Source of the DNA: Elgaria multicarinata webbii | Taxonomy: Eukaryota; Chordata; Lepidosauria; Squamata; Anguidae | DNA length: 64,000 nucleotides | Direction: 5' to 3' | Assembly (NCBI RefSeq): GCF_023053635.1 | Contig: NC_086185.1 | Location: 7,783,001-7,847,000, forward strand | Notes under the pieces: model-generated | Seen by the model: only the letters and a program-made list of their open reading frames with translations | Database searches by the model: none | What the model was told of the DNA's origin: nothing | Shown here: positions 13,958 through 45,375 of the stretch, one piece after another | Layout of the letters: each line of letters starts with the position of its first letter | Position numbering within the stretch: the stretch's first letter is position 1 | Translations under genes and position numbers: made by a program

Positions 13958-14044
13958 AAGTAAGAAGCTACATTGAACTTATTTTCCTTTACATGGAAAA
14001 TTAGTTCAAGTAAGAAGCTACATTGAACTTATTTTCCTTTACAT
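13958..14044. repeat. 37-bp perfect direct duplication
   Basis: 13958-13994 and 14008-14044 are identical over 37 bp (beginning AAGTAAGAAGCTACATTGAA) with a 13-bp spacer. This is a recent local tandem duplication, or the target duplication left around a very short insert. Confidence 0.9.
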
Positions 14045-14788
14045 AGAGAGGAATGTGTGATGACATTGGCTAGGGTGATCATTTGTCAATATTACAGTTT
14101 ACACCTCTGTAAAAACTCTTTAAGATGTTGTTAGGCTTGACAGTATAGTTAACCAGTTACTTCTCAAAAATATATTCCTGTCTTGAAAATCTCTAACTCT
14201 TTTAACTTTGCTCTGTTTACTTACTGAGATTCTTCTGATCCTTGGAGAACTCATCAAAGGTGTATGGGGTTCCCCCCCCAATAATACTACGATGTATCGG
14301 TGTTGGTGTTGTTTTCAACAACTACAGTTGTGCAGGCAGCATTAATGCTATATAATTCTTGCCTAGATCTATTATCTACCTCACTATGTATGCAAGAACC
14401 AGTTGTGCTTACGTAAGATATCCTGAAATTGATCTAGTGTCTATGGGAGAGAAGAGAAGTGGAGGGTTTTCTTAAATATTTGACCCTCAGACATGAATAG
14501 GACTTTTTAAAGCATGTCAAATTATTTGAGGGTTTTCTTTATTTTTTTGTTGCTGTTCTAAGTGTCATGGATGTCTGTATGCATCACAGCTGGTTTGATC
14601 TCCATTCAGAGCTAGCACAGTGGATTGGTGATGTTATGTTGCAGGAGTTTGTATATCCAATACTCTGGATGGGTGTTACATGAGAGCATCACCATAGAGT
14701 ACTTTCGGCTCTCTGATGATCAGTATCAGCAATGTAGGCCATGCAGAAGGCGGTGTGTGGCAACCTGCCTTACACTGTATCCTTTGAT

Positions 14789-14793
<5 letters not shown>

Positions 14794-14836
<43 letters not shown>
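14794..14836. repeat. (TA)n microsatellite
   Basis: About 21 uninterrupted TA dinucleotides. Confidence 0.97.
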
Positions 14837-14841
<5 letters not shown>

Positions 14842-15784
14842 TGGCACGAGGGAAGACAGTGAAGCAGCCTTCATTAAACCCACTCACTTCTTGATGAGCA
14901 AGATTTTTTCAGGGAAATAAGATGCATTAAAGCAGCTAGATTAAGTTGCCTTTTGAGGGAGAGTCTGTTCTCTCATTCTGAATGGCACTAGCCCATGTTG
15001 CCATGGGAGCTAGTAGTCCTCCTTTCCTGCTTTTGCTCATGAATAATGCAAATGTGGGTCGTACATAGTGAATCCCCCCCTCCGAAATCTGCATGTGGTG
15101 TGCTCCCTCCCCTCTTGCTCACCTGAATTGGCCACCTCCATCCCCTTTCCCCTTCCTGCTAGTGGCAACAGCCTAAACTGCACTGCTGTGCCTGGGACCT
15201 GCGTTTGTGCCACACGTATTGGCTGAGCAGGGCTGTCCATCATCCTTTTGGCAGGGGGGGCTGCCCTGCCTGTTTGGCACAGAGAAATTAATCGAGATTT
15301 GAATTTTTGAAATGTTCAGCGTGTCTACACTGCTCATGCTTCAGTTTAAACCCAAAATGAGCAAAATCAGTCCGATAGATCTTGAGTAATAAGGCTTACA
15401 CAACCATATTCTTATATAGATCTGCAAGAGAGGGCCAGGCTGCCACTTGCTGGCTGAAAAGGAAAGGCCCACTGCACATGGTCAGAGGCATTTTATTCTA
15501 TTCTTGCTAGCTAATAGAAATATTTTCGGCTATTAAGGCTGGACATCAGGTGTTGTTCCGGCAGAAAGCAATTAATTTCTCTGTGCTGGAATAATACATT
15601 CTCTCCCTCCAGTTCCTTGTGCAACCACAAAGGAAAGAAGCAAGAGTGTTTTCATCATCTAATGTTCCCTGAATTGTGATGGTCAAAGATACAGTAAATA
15701 GACTACAAAGACATCTTCCTTTTGTGCAGCAAACTGTGGCTCAGGAACCTTATTTTCTTGAAAATATATATACTGATTTGCTGT

Positions 15785-15965
15785 TTTCATTTTATTTATA
15801 AAAACATTTTACACCACCTTTTGGCCCTAAGAAGGGTCCTCAAAGCAATAGCAGAGAGCACTAAAAGACAGAATAAAAACATCTAAAAATAGGACCATAG
15901 CTCACAAGATTAAAATATACTAAAAGCCTGCCAGAATAAAAAAATGTCTTAACTTCCCACCTAAA
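15785..15965 (-). mobile_element. Antisense LINE 3' tail (L2-like)
   Basis: Contains ACACCACCTTTTGGCCCTAA and CCTCAAAGCAATAGCAGAG, then AAAGACAGAATAAAAACA, arranged like the antisense 3' ends of L2-like LINEs elsewhere here. Short and diverged, so the assignment is tentative. Confidence 0.5.
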
Positions 15966-18864
15966 AGACAACAAACGAAGTTCAGTACACTAATATTTCT
16001 CAAATACTTTCCTGATCATACAAAGGACCAGGCCAGGGATCACCCATGCTACATGGCCCCCACCCAATTTAGGCATTTATGAGTGCTTAAAACCTCATGA
16101 AAACATTGTCTTAGTGTAGAAAAATCCTTAAGCAGAATGGGCATCCAGAATGCCCATTTTCTGTTAAGACTTAAGTAGTGCAGAGGTTAGCTCACTTTGA
16201 CCTTCCAGAAACATCAGCAGCATCACCCTGACAACTCTGATGAATCATTTCCCCAGACGTGGTTGTCTTAACACTTTTTTTCTTGAATAAGTAGGCGTGC
16301 ACTTTTTGCCTTATAAGTTCTCTAACTCGTATAGACTTGCAACACAATTTTGGAAAGCTTCTTTTGGTGAGTAGCTGGTGTTTGTTTGCATATGTTTAAT
16401 GTGACTTGGTTAATCAGACATCTCTTTACAGTCATGCTTCAATGCCTTTTAAGTCTTCTGAACTTATTCTGTAATTATTTTTTAAAAATTGCTCCCAGAT
16501 CTGGGTGAAAATACAATAACGTTTATAAATTCCAGATCTTTATCTTTTTAGCCTGTGTTTGGTAACTTTACAAATGTTTTGTATTTTATGTAACTGTTAC
16601 TTGGAAAACGTTTCACAAACTTGTAAGCTTTAAACAAAAAAAAAAAACTTTTAATGATGTAATGTTCTGTAGTCAAAGTAACTGTCCGTTGGAAAACATT
16701 TCAAAATAAACTTGTACAACTTTGAACAAAACACCTTCTAATTACAAAGTGTATATTAAAACCTGATGGGCTAGTATTACTGCCTCTTGTATCATTACAA
16801 TCAAGTGAATAAAGTACTCCTGTATGAATATTGTAATCTTTGGTACTTTTTCTTCTTTTATCTTAATTTTATCTTTGAGAAGAAGGGTGATTTTGGAAAA
16901 TGTAATCTTGCCCTCTGCTTATTCCATGTGGGCCATTTAAAAATTAATGATACTGTAACATGAGGACTTTCCCATTGTCTTAGTGTTCATGACCTATTTT
17001 AGATTTTATTGCATACTAGATGCGTACTAGAAAAGAGTAGCAATGCATATCAAATTCTCTTTTTTCAAGTCTAACAGAACACCAAAGACTAATTGTGCTG
17101 TAAGGAAAAATACTTTTAGCAGCAGAGATGTCCGTGTAGTTTTAACCTATTAAGAAACTCATTAAGTTCTGTACTACTATTTTACATAGTTGTTCAAAAG
17201 CAGAAATATTGTTGGCCTTTTGAACACTGAATGAACTCTTATAGTCTAGACAGCTAGCTGGAATTCTGATGAATAAGTTCTTGAGTTGATAAAACAAACT
17301 GAATCAGATACAGAAAATCCAGTGGGAAAACTGAAATGGAATTATCGGGCAACAGACATCAGTAGTGGCTCTTTAGTTATTTACAAGTAGAGACCTGTGT
17401 ACATTCATAGGTAATGCTGTCTTTGTGTCCATTTTCCTCATCAAACTCTCTCACTTTCCCCCATATTCATTCATTCTCTGTCTGTCTGTCCCCCCTCCCT
17501 CCCCATCTCTCTCTCTCACATACCATATATATAACAACTTACATTACTCTCAAACAATATTCTTATATACATACATTACTCTCACATACCACTCTCATGC
17601 AGGCAAAACATGCATGCGCAGTCTTAACAATGCCTCCATCCTTCTCTTCTGCAGACTTTCTCCTTGACAGCACATCTGTCCCAACCCCATGTACGCCAAC
17701 AGATGTGTTTCCTTTTGAGCTGTCTGAGCAGCTGGAAAATTCATAAATACTTTGCAGAGCCAGCCCTACCATTAGGCAGAGTGAGGTAGCTGCCACAGTC
17801 AGCAGATTTCAGGTGTCATGAAAGGTGTTCTTGTAATTTTACTTCCAGGGTTGGAGAGAGGCATTTGTAGTATTTTTCTGCTTCATGGGCCAAAAGAACT
17901 TGCCTGGCTTTTGGTACTATGCATCTTGGCTTGGGTGGATATAGGATGAGGAGGAGCACCAATTGCTGCTCCACCTCAGGCAGCAAAAGGACTTGGGCCA
18001 TCCCTGACATCACATAACATTTCAGCAGCTCAGCCAGTCACTGGCCAGGGGTCACTTGACCCAACTGAAGCCAAAGTTCTCACAGACAATCAGTAGCTAC
18101 AAAGATCTTAAAAACGCAGGCTGCTGCATTCTGTCTTACAGCTTTGGTCATACTGGAACAAACGCTTGACTTGATAACCCCATTTGGCGTCTCTTGTAGT
18201 GAGTGCCCTAAAATTTTCCAGATCTGTCTTAAGCTTGGCAAATAGAGGTCTAGTTTTTACTTTTAGCAAATTCATTTGTAATAGGTAAATTGCACTATCC
18301 TCTCAATCCTAAAATGCACATAAAATTGCTCATTAATTTAGAATAACTAGTCTGTAGTCTATATCCAGACTTGCAGGATCTACTTTGAGGGTATTTTTTA
18401 ATTAGAACGCCAAGATCCAGTGACTGGAGCCTAGTGCAAAAGGCATACACTTAGAATTAATTAATTCTGTGCCTTGGAATTTGTTGGTAACAGAACAGAA
18501 CAGAGCTCACAGTTGTTTAAAACCTTAAATTGTTTGGGCCCAGGTTATTTGATGAACCTCCTTCACCTTCACCTATATCCGCCTGCCTGCACTCTAAGGT
18601 CAGCAACAGAGGCCCTTCTTACTTGCACTTAGGTTGATGAGTACAAGGGAGAGGGTCTTTGTGGTAGTGGGCCACTGGTATGAGCTTCCATGAAGGGTTT
18701 GCCAGGATCTTTTTGTTTAGATCTTTAGGAAAGCTTTTTCCTTTTTCTTCCTTTTTTGCATCTTCTAAGACCCGCTTTGCATGATCAACATGGCTTAAAA
18801 GAACCACAGTGGCTTGTTTAAGCTGTGGCGTGTGCTGGGCGTGTTTGCCTAATCACCGCCCAGG

Positions 18865-19000
18865 TGCAGACTGTTGTGTCATCTGAATCCGGCCAGCATG
18901 GCTTGCTTGAGTGGGACACAGCCATCAAATAACCCATGGGCTGTTGTTGGGTTATTTGACGGTTGTTTCCCCCTTGAACCAACCCATACCACCTACGTGG
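18865..19000. repeat. Palindromic MITE-like repeat (TGGGTTATTT family)
   Basis: Inverted arms GCCATCAAATAACCCA (18921-18936) and TGGGTTATTTGACGG (18948-18962) enclose an 11-nt loop. It shares the TGGGTTATTT word with the repeats at 1798-2180 and 21428-22165. The CR1 at 19075 lies just downstream. Confidence 0.5.
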
Positions 19001-19074
19001 TCATTCGTTTTGTTTTTTGGAGAGCTGTACCATGCTCATCGCATTGCCTGCATATCGGTTGATTCAAATGCTGT

Positions 19075-20241
19075 GGAATGCTGTGGACGTCATATATCTT
19101 GACTTCAGCAAAGCTTTTGACAAAGTACCACATGACATTCTGATTAACAAACTAGATAAAAGTGGGTTAGATGGAACAACTATTAGGTGGATTCACAGTT
19201 GGCTACAGAATTGGACTCAGAGTACTTATCAATGGAACCTTCTCAAACTGGGGAGAGGCAACGAGTGGGGTACCGCAGGGCTTGGTCCTGGGCCCAGTGC
19301 TCTTCAACATTTTTATTAATGATTTGGACGAGGAGGTGCAGGGAATGCTGATCAAATTTGCAGATGACACAAAATTAGGTGGGATAGCTAATACCCTAGA
19401 AGACAGAAACAAACTTCAAAGTGATCTTGATAGGCTGGAGTGCTGAGCTGAAAACAACAGAATGAAATTTAATAGGGATAAATGCCAAGTTCTACATCTA
19501 GGAAATAGAAACCAAATGCACAGTTACAAGATGGGGGATACTTGGCTCAGCAATACTACAAATGAGAAGGATCTTGGAATTGTTGTAGATCGCAAGCTGA
19601 ATATGAGCCAACAGTGCAATATGGCTGCAAGAAAGGCAAATGCTATTTTGGGCTGCATTAATAGAAGTATAGCTTCCAAATCGCATGAGGTACTGGTTCC
19701 TCTCTATTCGGCCCTGGTTAGGCCTCATCTAAAGTATTGCATCCAGTTCTGGGCTCCACAATTCAAGAAGGACACAGACAAGCTGGAGCGTGTTCAGAGG
19801 AGGGCAACCAGGATGATCAGGGGTCTGGAAACAAAGCCCTATGAAGAGAGACTGAAAGAACTGGGCATGTTTAGCCTGAAGAAGAGAAGATTGAGGGGAG
19901 ACCTAATAGCACTCTTCAAAAACTTGAAAGGTTGTCACACAGAGGAGGGCCAGGATCTCTTCTCGATCATCCCAGAGTGCAGGACACGGAATAATGGGCT
20001 CAAGTTAAAGGAAGCCAGATTCCAGCTGGACATCAGGAAAAACTCCCTCACTGTTAGAGCAGTACGACAATGGAACCAGTTACCTAGGGAGGTTGTGGGC
20101 TCTCCCACACTAGAGGCCTTCAAGGGGCAGCTGGACAACCATCTGTCAGGGATGCTTTAGGGTGGATTCCTGCATTGAGCATGGGGTTGGACTCGATGGC
20201 CTTGTAGGCCCCTTCCAACTTTGCTGTTCTATGATTCTATG
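19075..20241 (+). mobile_element. CR1 LINE, 5' truncated, reverse-transcriptase half
   Basis: The longest CR1 here. It encodes [16 protein letters not shown], then [20 protein letters not shown] and the catalytic FADDTKLGG, then a 232-residue open C-terminal stretch (19462-20160) ending in NHLSGML, and finishes with the ATTCTATG-type tail. A frameshift lies near 19205 and a TGA replaces the expected Trp at about 19444-19446, so it is inactive. The endonuclease half is absent. Confidence 0.95.
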
Positions 20242-21427
20242 AAATAACTCTGCAAAGAATTGCTGTCTAGATGATTGCAGGGAACCAAAAATGTGACAGC
20301 ATATTTTAACCTCCTTTCTTTGGCATAATTCAGTACCACAACCCTTGTTCTTGACTAATGGCATGCTTTGGAAGTCGCCTCCGGGGGAGCGCAATTCCAG
20401 TTTTGTATCGCCAGATATTTTCTTTACGCATCGTTACTGCTTTTCTTTTCACCATTTACTCTGTTTATATGTAGACAAGTAAATAGCTATAACTTCATAT
20501 GCCGAAAGAAGTTTTCACTTGTAATTATGGTTTCAATGTGAAGTTGCACGAGCAATTCCCCCCCCCCTTTGCTCTTTCCTCTGTGCCCCTCAAAATGTGT
20601 CCACTCTACCTCCCTCTCCTCTGGTACAGTTTTCGGGAGCTGTGGGAAATTATTCTGCCAGTGGTTTCCTTTCTGCTGTTGAATGGCCAGGGTTGTATAA
20701 CTTGAAAGAGAACTATTCGTCTGTGATGGCAGAATTTACAGGCTGACTAATTTTCGTAAAGGAAATGTATAGCCATTGAGCATTCCTCAGATTTTATAGT
20801 ACTTCCATTGGTGTGCTTTCCATCCACTTATAACATCTGCACTGCACATATAGGTTTCATTGCAAACATCTGGGGCGGGGGAACACCTTGATTAAATATG
20901 TTGAAATTTTGGTACTTACAGATTTGGTCTCAATGTTGGGCAACGTGATCTTCTGTTCTATAAAAGCCTCTTGTGATATTTATTGCTTTGAATTATGTAT
21001 AATTCTTTTGGCAGACAATCACTCCATGATGTGAAGTAGTTGCACAACAGTAAAAGTTACTTAATTCTGGTTCAAATCTCTTTAAACCTAGAGTCATACA
21101 CGGTCTGCTCCCCATCTTACTGTCGATTGAATTACTTCTGAAGTTCTCATTTCTTTTGGAAATACTGTAAGTACTTGTGTTTAACTTACCAATACGTATT
21201 GTAAATTGCCGTCATCTCATTTTTATATGTGTTACATCAAAGCTTTTTCAGTATATAAAATGCTGTGTAGTTTATTTTAACATGTCTAAACTCCTAATTA
21301 GAACTATATCCTAAAAGGCAGCCTTTGTCCTTATAATGTAAATAGCAGTGTGGTTATGTATAGGGTTTGTATTAGCCTTTGCATTGTCTTGCCTACCAGT
21401 AGTTCAACTTTTATTTCTACATAGGCA
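20242..21427. other. Non-coding intronic DNA
   Basis: AT-rich, largely single-copy in appearance. No exon and no recognisable mobile element. Confidence 0.45.
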
Positions 21428-22165
21428 TTGACCTGGTTTGCGTGTAATGGGAGTAAATTGTGGGTTAATTAACCCACAATTTCTAGCACACTCCACACTC
21501 TTTTTGAATATTCAACCGCCAATTGGGCTGATCAGGGGTTGCGTGACGTCCAAACCTAGACTCAGTGATCTGGTTTGCATATAACGACAAGCCATCTGTT
21601 TAAAAACTGATGAATTGTTGTGCATGAGTGGGGAACTCTGTTCTTACTGTAGAACCCACAGTTGACTCCTTCGTAAGTGGTTGAGAGTGATGTCTCATTG
21701 TTGGGCTAAACTACTCCACAGTTAACGCATGGTTTGGTCCAGGTTCAGTCATCAATGCTAAACAACCTACGAATAAACCAGTTGTGTCCATAACAGCCCA
21801 TTGGTTTTTAAACTGATGGGTTGTCAGTATGTGATAACAGACCCATTAGGCTAAGCGTGGTTTCAACAACTCATAGTTAACCTAAAATTAGTAGTTAGGT
21901 TAACTGTGGGTTGTTTAAACCACAATTAATCTATAGGCCTGGCTCACATGTAACAATAGCCAAGAGTACAGGTTGAATATGGATTGTTGCTGAATTGTGG
22001 GTTCTTGTTACGTACAAACTCTGCAATATGGTTTAACTATGGGTTGTTAATTGTGATCAATACAGAGTTTACAAGCCAGCAACAAACCATGGGTTCTCTT
22101 CCTGAGCGGTTTGTGGCTAGCAACCCATAGTTAAACCATACTGCAAAGTTCACAGGTAACGGGTT
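21428..22165. repeat. Cluster of palindromic MITE-like repeats
   Basis: Starts TTGACCTGGTTTGCGTGTA, almost as at 1798. 21455-21482 is a perfect 28-nt palindrome (AAATTGTGGGTTAA and its complement). A second inverted pair matches GCAATATGGTTTAACTATGG near 22022 with CCATAGTTAAACCATACTGC near 22125. At least two overlapping or nested copies seem to be present. Confidence 0.6.
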
Positions 22166-25065
22166 AAGTGACATCATAGCCACAGTTGGATATAACTTCA
22201 TCTTTTTCCTTATTATTTTGAGTTTTTGAAATAGGCAGATAATCCTGACATTTGCAAACATTTATTAGATCAAGTGTAAGTGCTTAGAAGTGCACTTTCC
22301 TTGATGCCAGTAGTTTGGTTACCTTGAATATGCCCAAATGAATTTCTGTGTTTTATGAAATAGTGAGGAAAAATAATTAGTAGCTTTTCAGTTATCAAGG
22401 AGTTGCTTCATGTCCAGTTTTAAATTCTCTGGTTGTAGTTCACCTCCCAAGTTTCTTATTGAATGGTTATTTAAGTAACCCATGATGATGTCGTGTCTTA
22501 CAAAGGAATAGATGCTATTCAATCTGAATCTAAGTGGCAGCATAGAGCCTGTAGCAAACTGCATATTAGTCTCGTTCTAGCCAGTTCTAATTATCTGAAA
22601 TGTGTCCTGCATGCAATTGATCGCTGAGGAACTTTACGAGGAGATGATTGGGCCAGGAGAAATGGTGGGTGGGGTGAGGTGCCTAACCTGCCTGCTGCTT
22701 CTGCCCTCCACATCTCCATCTTCCATGGGGTTCCAAATGCATGGCTGTGCTTTGGAGCCCAGGTTTGAGCGAGTGGCGGAGAAGTGATGTGCAGCAGCAG
22801 CAGCAGCTGGGGACACCCCCTCCCATTTCCCCTGTCTAAATTTCCCCTTTCCAAAGCTGCTTTTTCCAGGGGTGGGTTAGGAAAGAAGAGGGTTCAGATC
22901 CGCATCTTTCTGAATCGCTGCGTTATTGCACGCTTTTAACTTCTAACTTTTTGTCTGACTTCAAGCACTACTTTTTCAGATCTGGTTTTATGTTATGTGG
23001 CATTAGATCTGTATAATTCACTTGAGCTTTAATTGTAGTATTAACATTCCTGTCCGTGTGTTTTGTCATTTATGTGCAACCCCCTTTTGCTGGAGTGTTA
23101 AATTAGCTGCGGGAAACATATCAAAATAGCATTTAAAGAAAAGACGAATACAAAACAGTGCCATTGACTTGCAAGAGCTAAGACTTAGATTTCTAGACTT
23201 TTCTCTTTTAACGGTCTCAAAGACTTGTCACAAGTCCTCTTGGGAGCCATTGAAGGATATTTCATTGGAGAGCCATGATGGTGTTAATTTATTTTGGAAT
23301 GGGGAAAAATATATGAACATGCAGAACTAAATATATTAGGCATAAATTGCAGTTAGCCATGCTCTTCCATCAGAAGAAACCCAAAAGCTACAGTAGTGTA
23401 ATACACCCACCCACCCCGTTTTTTAGGAACAATTAAAACATCACAAAACGTTTTAATTTAGAAATAGCTAAATTTGCTATTTCTAAAATGACTCAACAGA
23501 ATGGTAGCACTGCCTTGTCAGATATTAATTTAACAGCCATCATGCTGCACTATATAATTAAATAATATTAATTAGATGCGTAATGCATACTACCAGTCTG
23601 TAGCTGTTGGTGTGCCTTAAAGGGAAATTAAATTCTCATTTGATCAAATAATGGGTGCTGCAAATTCTTAATTACTGGCAGGCACACTAGTCAGTCATTT
23701 AAAATCTATTTTTAAACCACAGCATGCTTCATCCTGAAGTATTAAAAATATGTCTGCATCACTTTTAATACTAAAGTGGGATGGTGTTTATTCCCAGTTT
23801 CTGATAGCTGCTGGGGCGTCCCCTGACCTGCAGTTCCTGTGACTTCTGCTCACATGAATCCATCCAGAATAATTCCTCCCTCAAACATAACGAAGAGGTC
23901 TCATTGAAATTTAAATTCTCCTTCCCCCATCTCTCTTCTTGCTCCTTCCTACCAGAATGTTTTGGCTCCAGTCCACTAAATAGTGCTTTGGTTCAATGTC
24001 ACGATTTTAATTGGATCTTATGGGGGGGAGATTTGAGCAAGCTCCATTGAAATGTGGATGCGTGGTGTACAGTCAGTGCTCATTTTTTCCCTCTTTCCCC
24101 CATCCTTCTCCTAACACCGCATGAAAATTTGAGCCCTCTTTCCCATGTGTCAGTACTATATCCTAAGACAGACCCATTGACACTGATCTGATCAGTTCTG
24201 GAATTTAAAAAAACAAAGTCTCTAGTAAAGCATTTTCGGATTAGCCACGCTTAGATAAGTCTGAACTACCGAATTGTCATTTGAACAGAAGGACGTCCCT
24301 TCAACATAAGAAGCCATTGAGTGTACCTGTTGGGATGTTTTGCTAGCTAATAAAGTTCTGTGAGTTACTAGGCAAGCATTCCAGTATGCTTTATGGTAGG
24401 GGTGTTGAACCAAATGTGGCCCCCCAGGGGTCCAAATCCAGATAAACTTTGCTGATATATTGGGTATTTTTGCTCCACCCCTTAGTCCTACCCACCACTG
24501 AATTGCAAAACCCAAGCGTCCTCCAAAATCGAATTCGGCCGTCAAGCTGAAAGCAGTCTGATGCTCCCTCTGTAGGAGCTTCCATCAGATTGGTTGCTAG
24601 TCCAAGATAAAGTTAAAAGAGAGAACTTGGGAAGAATTTGCAATGTTTACTGCGTCAGTGCAGTGTTTTGCCCTGCCAAGGAATCTGAAGTAAGCATGTC
24701 CAGTAAACAATGAATTGATGTAGCTTCGGAAAGTCATAAACAGCACTGCTAAATCTTTCCTAGCTCTAGCACAAATATTTAAAGAAAAAGTTGTGATGCA
24801 TGCTTCTATTGCTAAATTGGCTTAAAAGCATCATATATCAAGAGCAGAGTACGTCTGAAAATGCCTAAAATATTTGAATTGAGGCAATGAGAGACTCTAA
24901 ATAAATATTTACTTCCATGTAAAATCATTTGTGGTGTGTACACATGTGTGAGACGAGTTCGTTCAGCCTCCAGTACCTAGCTACGTTTTGAAATGAAACC
25001 AATAAAGGACTGAAGCTAACAATCTAATTTTTCCCCCCCGCTCTCTGTTTACCTGTGATCTTCAG
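22166..25065. other. Non-coding intronic DNA
   Basis: No exon found. 22600-22860 is GC-richer with a CAG-like run. 23100-23720 is an AT-rich block with homeodomain-type TAATTA words and no repeat character, a candidate for conserved non-coding sequence. 24396-24560 (AGGGGTGTTGAACCAAATG onward) looks like an unclassified dispersed repeat. Confidence 0.4.
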
Positions 25066-25266
25066 CCACCAATAATCTGCTGCTCCTGGCTTCCAAATGT
25101 TTCTAACATTTCAGTGATAACTCTAAAACTGAGCCACCTAAACCTTCGTCTTGCTTTGTGTGCTGCTGCTGCTTCCACTTTTGCCTTGAAAAAGCTAAGA
25201 AACTTGGAACCCCCAAAGGACAGGAGACAGATAATAGACTTTAAAAGGAAAAGAAAGCTATCCATT
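25066..25266 (+). promoter_or_regulatory. ACSL4: ACSL4 5' UTR part of first coding exon
   Basis: A pyrimidine-rich tract (TTTTTCCCCCCCGCTCTCTG) ends in ATCTTCAG at 25065, a good 3' splice site, so the exon probably begins at 25066. This leader holds a 6-codon upstream reading frame at 25097-25117 (ATG...TGA). The acceptor is inferred from consensus only. Confidence 0.6.
25097..25117 (+). promoter_or_regulatory. Short upstream ORF in the ACSL4 leader
   Basis: ATG TTT CTA ACA TTT CAG TGA lies 150 nt before the first ACSL4 initiator. If included in the mRNA, such a uORF could lower initiation at the long-isoform ATG. Its use is inference. Confidence 0.35.
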
Positions 25267-43728
<18,462 letters not shown>

Positions 43729-45375
43729 CCTCCAAACCACCTTGAGTCAGAAGCTGTTCCGGGTTCTTTCTAAGACTGAGTGATGAATTCCCCAAAGGTT
43801 GGCTGTAAAGAGGAACAGAGAGGTGGTGTTTTATGAAACTGGTGAACACTCCACTTGAAAGAAGGAGCAGCTGTGCTGACTTCCTCTGTTACACTTCCAA
43901 GATGCTGTCAAAGTGACTGACCACTGCCATTGTTTCATTGATCACTCCCAGCTCTGAACGGCTGTGTTCATATGAAACTCCTTCCCTTGATAAACCATTG
44001 TTTCTACCTTGATATTCTTGCTCCTCTTAAGGATTTAGATGATCTTTGAGGCTAAAATGGAGGAAAAAACGAGTCCGATTTTGACGCATGCACTGTATAT
44101 GGAATGAGTAGATGAAAGCAAGCTTGTACCTTCCAAAATGCTGCTCAGAAATCTGCAATCTCAGGTCCTTTGCTAGATAAAAGTAGCATCTTTTAACTTT
44201 ACTGTCATTAGCAGTGCTAAGAGACAAAGGCAGGAAACTCCTCTCTTGAAATGGTTCTTCCACATAGCCAAAACTTGACAGTTCCAAGTGTAGTCCAATG
44301 CACACAACTCTTATGGAATCAGTTTCACACCCTGTAGAGTCATCGAAGTTTAGCGATCAGTGAAATCTTAATGCCCGTGTTTAGAACAACAGTGCTGCCC
44401 CCAAGTTCTGTATTCCGTTGCTCATTAACTGGATACTCGTCAGCCATAGTTCGGGGTTGCTAGTGGACATTTTGGCTGTGTGGAAATACTTGGGGAAAGA
44501 GAGACAACTGTGGTACTTTTTTAAAAAGAGTATTAAGGATCCAGTCCCAATTTTCTCCTTTTTACTCTACGCTGAAGAACTGTAAATGCAGCTTTAAAAA
44601 CCAGTATTTCTCTCCAGTATCTTCTGCCTTTCACTGAGCACAGGTCGCATCATTCTCATGATTTAATTGTTCACAAGTAGCTGGGTTTAATGTGGGAGGG
44701 GCAAGAAGATTTTTAAAAATGAGATCTTCTGCATGCCAATACTGAGAGCATTTCCACTGCCTAAGAGGATAGCTAGAAGAACTGAAAGGTTTGTAATCAG
44801 CATTCAGATGCATCCCATCTGGTCCTTAAGACTTGCACCCTGACACTGCCACAATGAGTTGTTCCCTATTCTGTCCCCAAAAGGTTTAAAATCCTCTTTC
44901 AAACGGTGACAAGTTAGTGACCTTTGCCATCTCTAACACTACTCTGGCTTGTAATGGTAATGCTGAGAACAAAACGTTTTCAGGTAATTTATTTACACTA
45001 TCTGACTTACTTTGAAATTGGTGAGTCTAGACATGGGATGGCTAAAGTCGTTTGTAAACCGTCTCTGTCTTCACAGCCTTGTACTTCCCAAGTGTGACAT
45101 TTTGGGATCTCTGTGCCATTTCCTCCAAGCACATCCAAACCAGGAATTAAATCCTTTTCGTTACACGTTTTGTGATTCATTTTGCAAGGGCATTTCTATT
45201 TATCTTGTAATACATCCCACAAAACGACGTCACTGAGAATTCCTTATTTGTGAGTGATGAATTTGGTCTTTGCAAGGTTTTGTTTAATGAGCTTGTCTGA
45301 AGGGGAAATTATTGTATTTATATCTTTTGTCTTTTTCTGTTTGTGAAAATATTGATTAAAAAACTGGAATTTCTT
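43729..45375 (+). other. ACSL4: ACSL4 3' UTR (inferred end)
   Basis: About 1.6 kb after the stop is free of recognisable repeats, unlike the introns, as expected for a 3' UTR. It ends at a plausible poly(A) site. Several AT-rich stretches lie near 45290-45340. Later polyadenylation, for example after an ATTAAA at 46704, cannot be excluded. Confidence 0.6.
45355..45360 (+). terminator. ACSL4: Candidate ACSL4 poly(A) signal ATTAAA
   Basis: ATTAAA followed within 40-90 nt by GT-rich sequence (CTTGGTGTGCTGAGG, GGTTTGTGTTTTTGTGTGC), the usual downstream element. Confidence 0.5.

Larger units (their letters stand above)
13400..18864. other. Long non-coding intronic stretch
   Basis: Mostly AT-rich single-copy-looking DNA. 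It holds a 37-bp direct duplication (13958-14044), a TA microsatellite (14794-14836), an antisense LINE tail (15785-15965), a pyrimidine-rich area (17410-17590) and an unclassified repeat near 17755-18010. No exon with splice sites and coding character was found. Confidence 0.45.

Noticed and set aside
19017-20160. Apparent reverse-transcriptase gene
   Set aside because: It is a 5'-truncated CR1 LINE with a frameshift and a stop, not a host gene.
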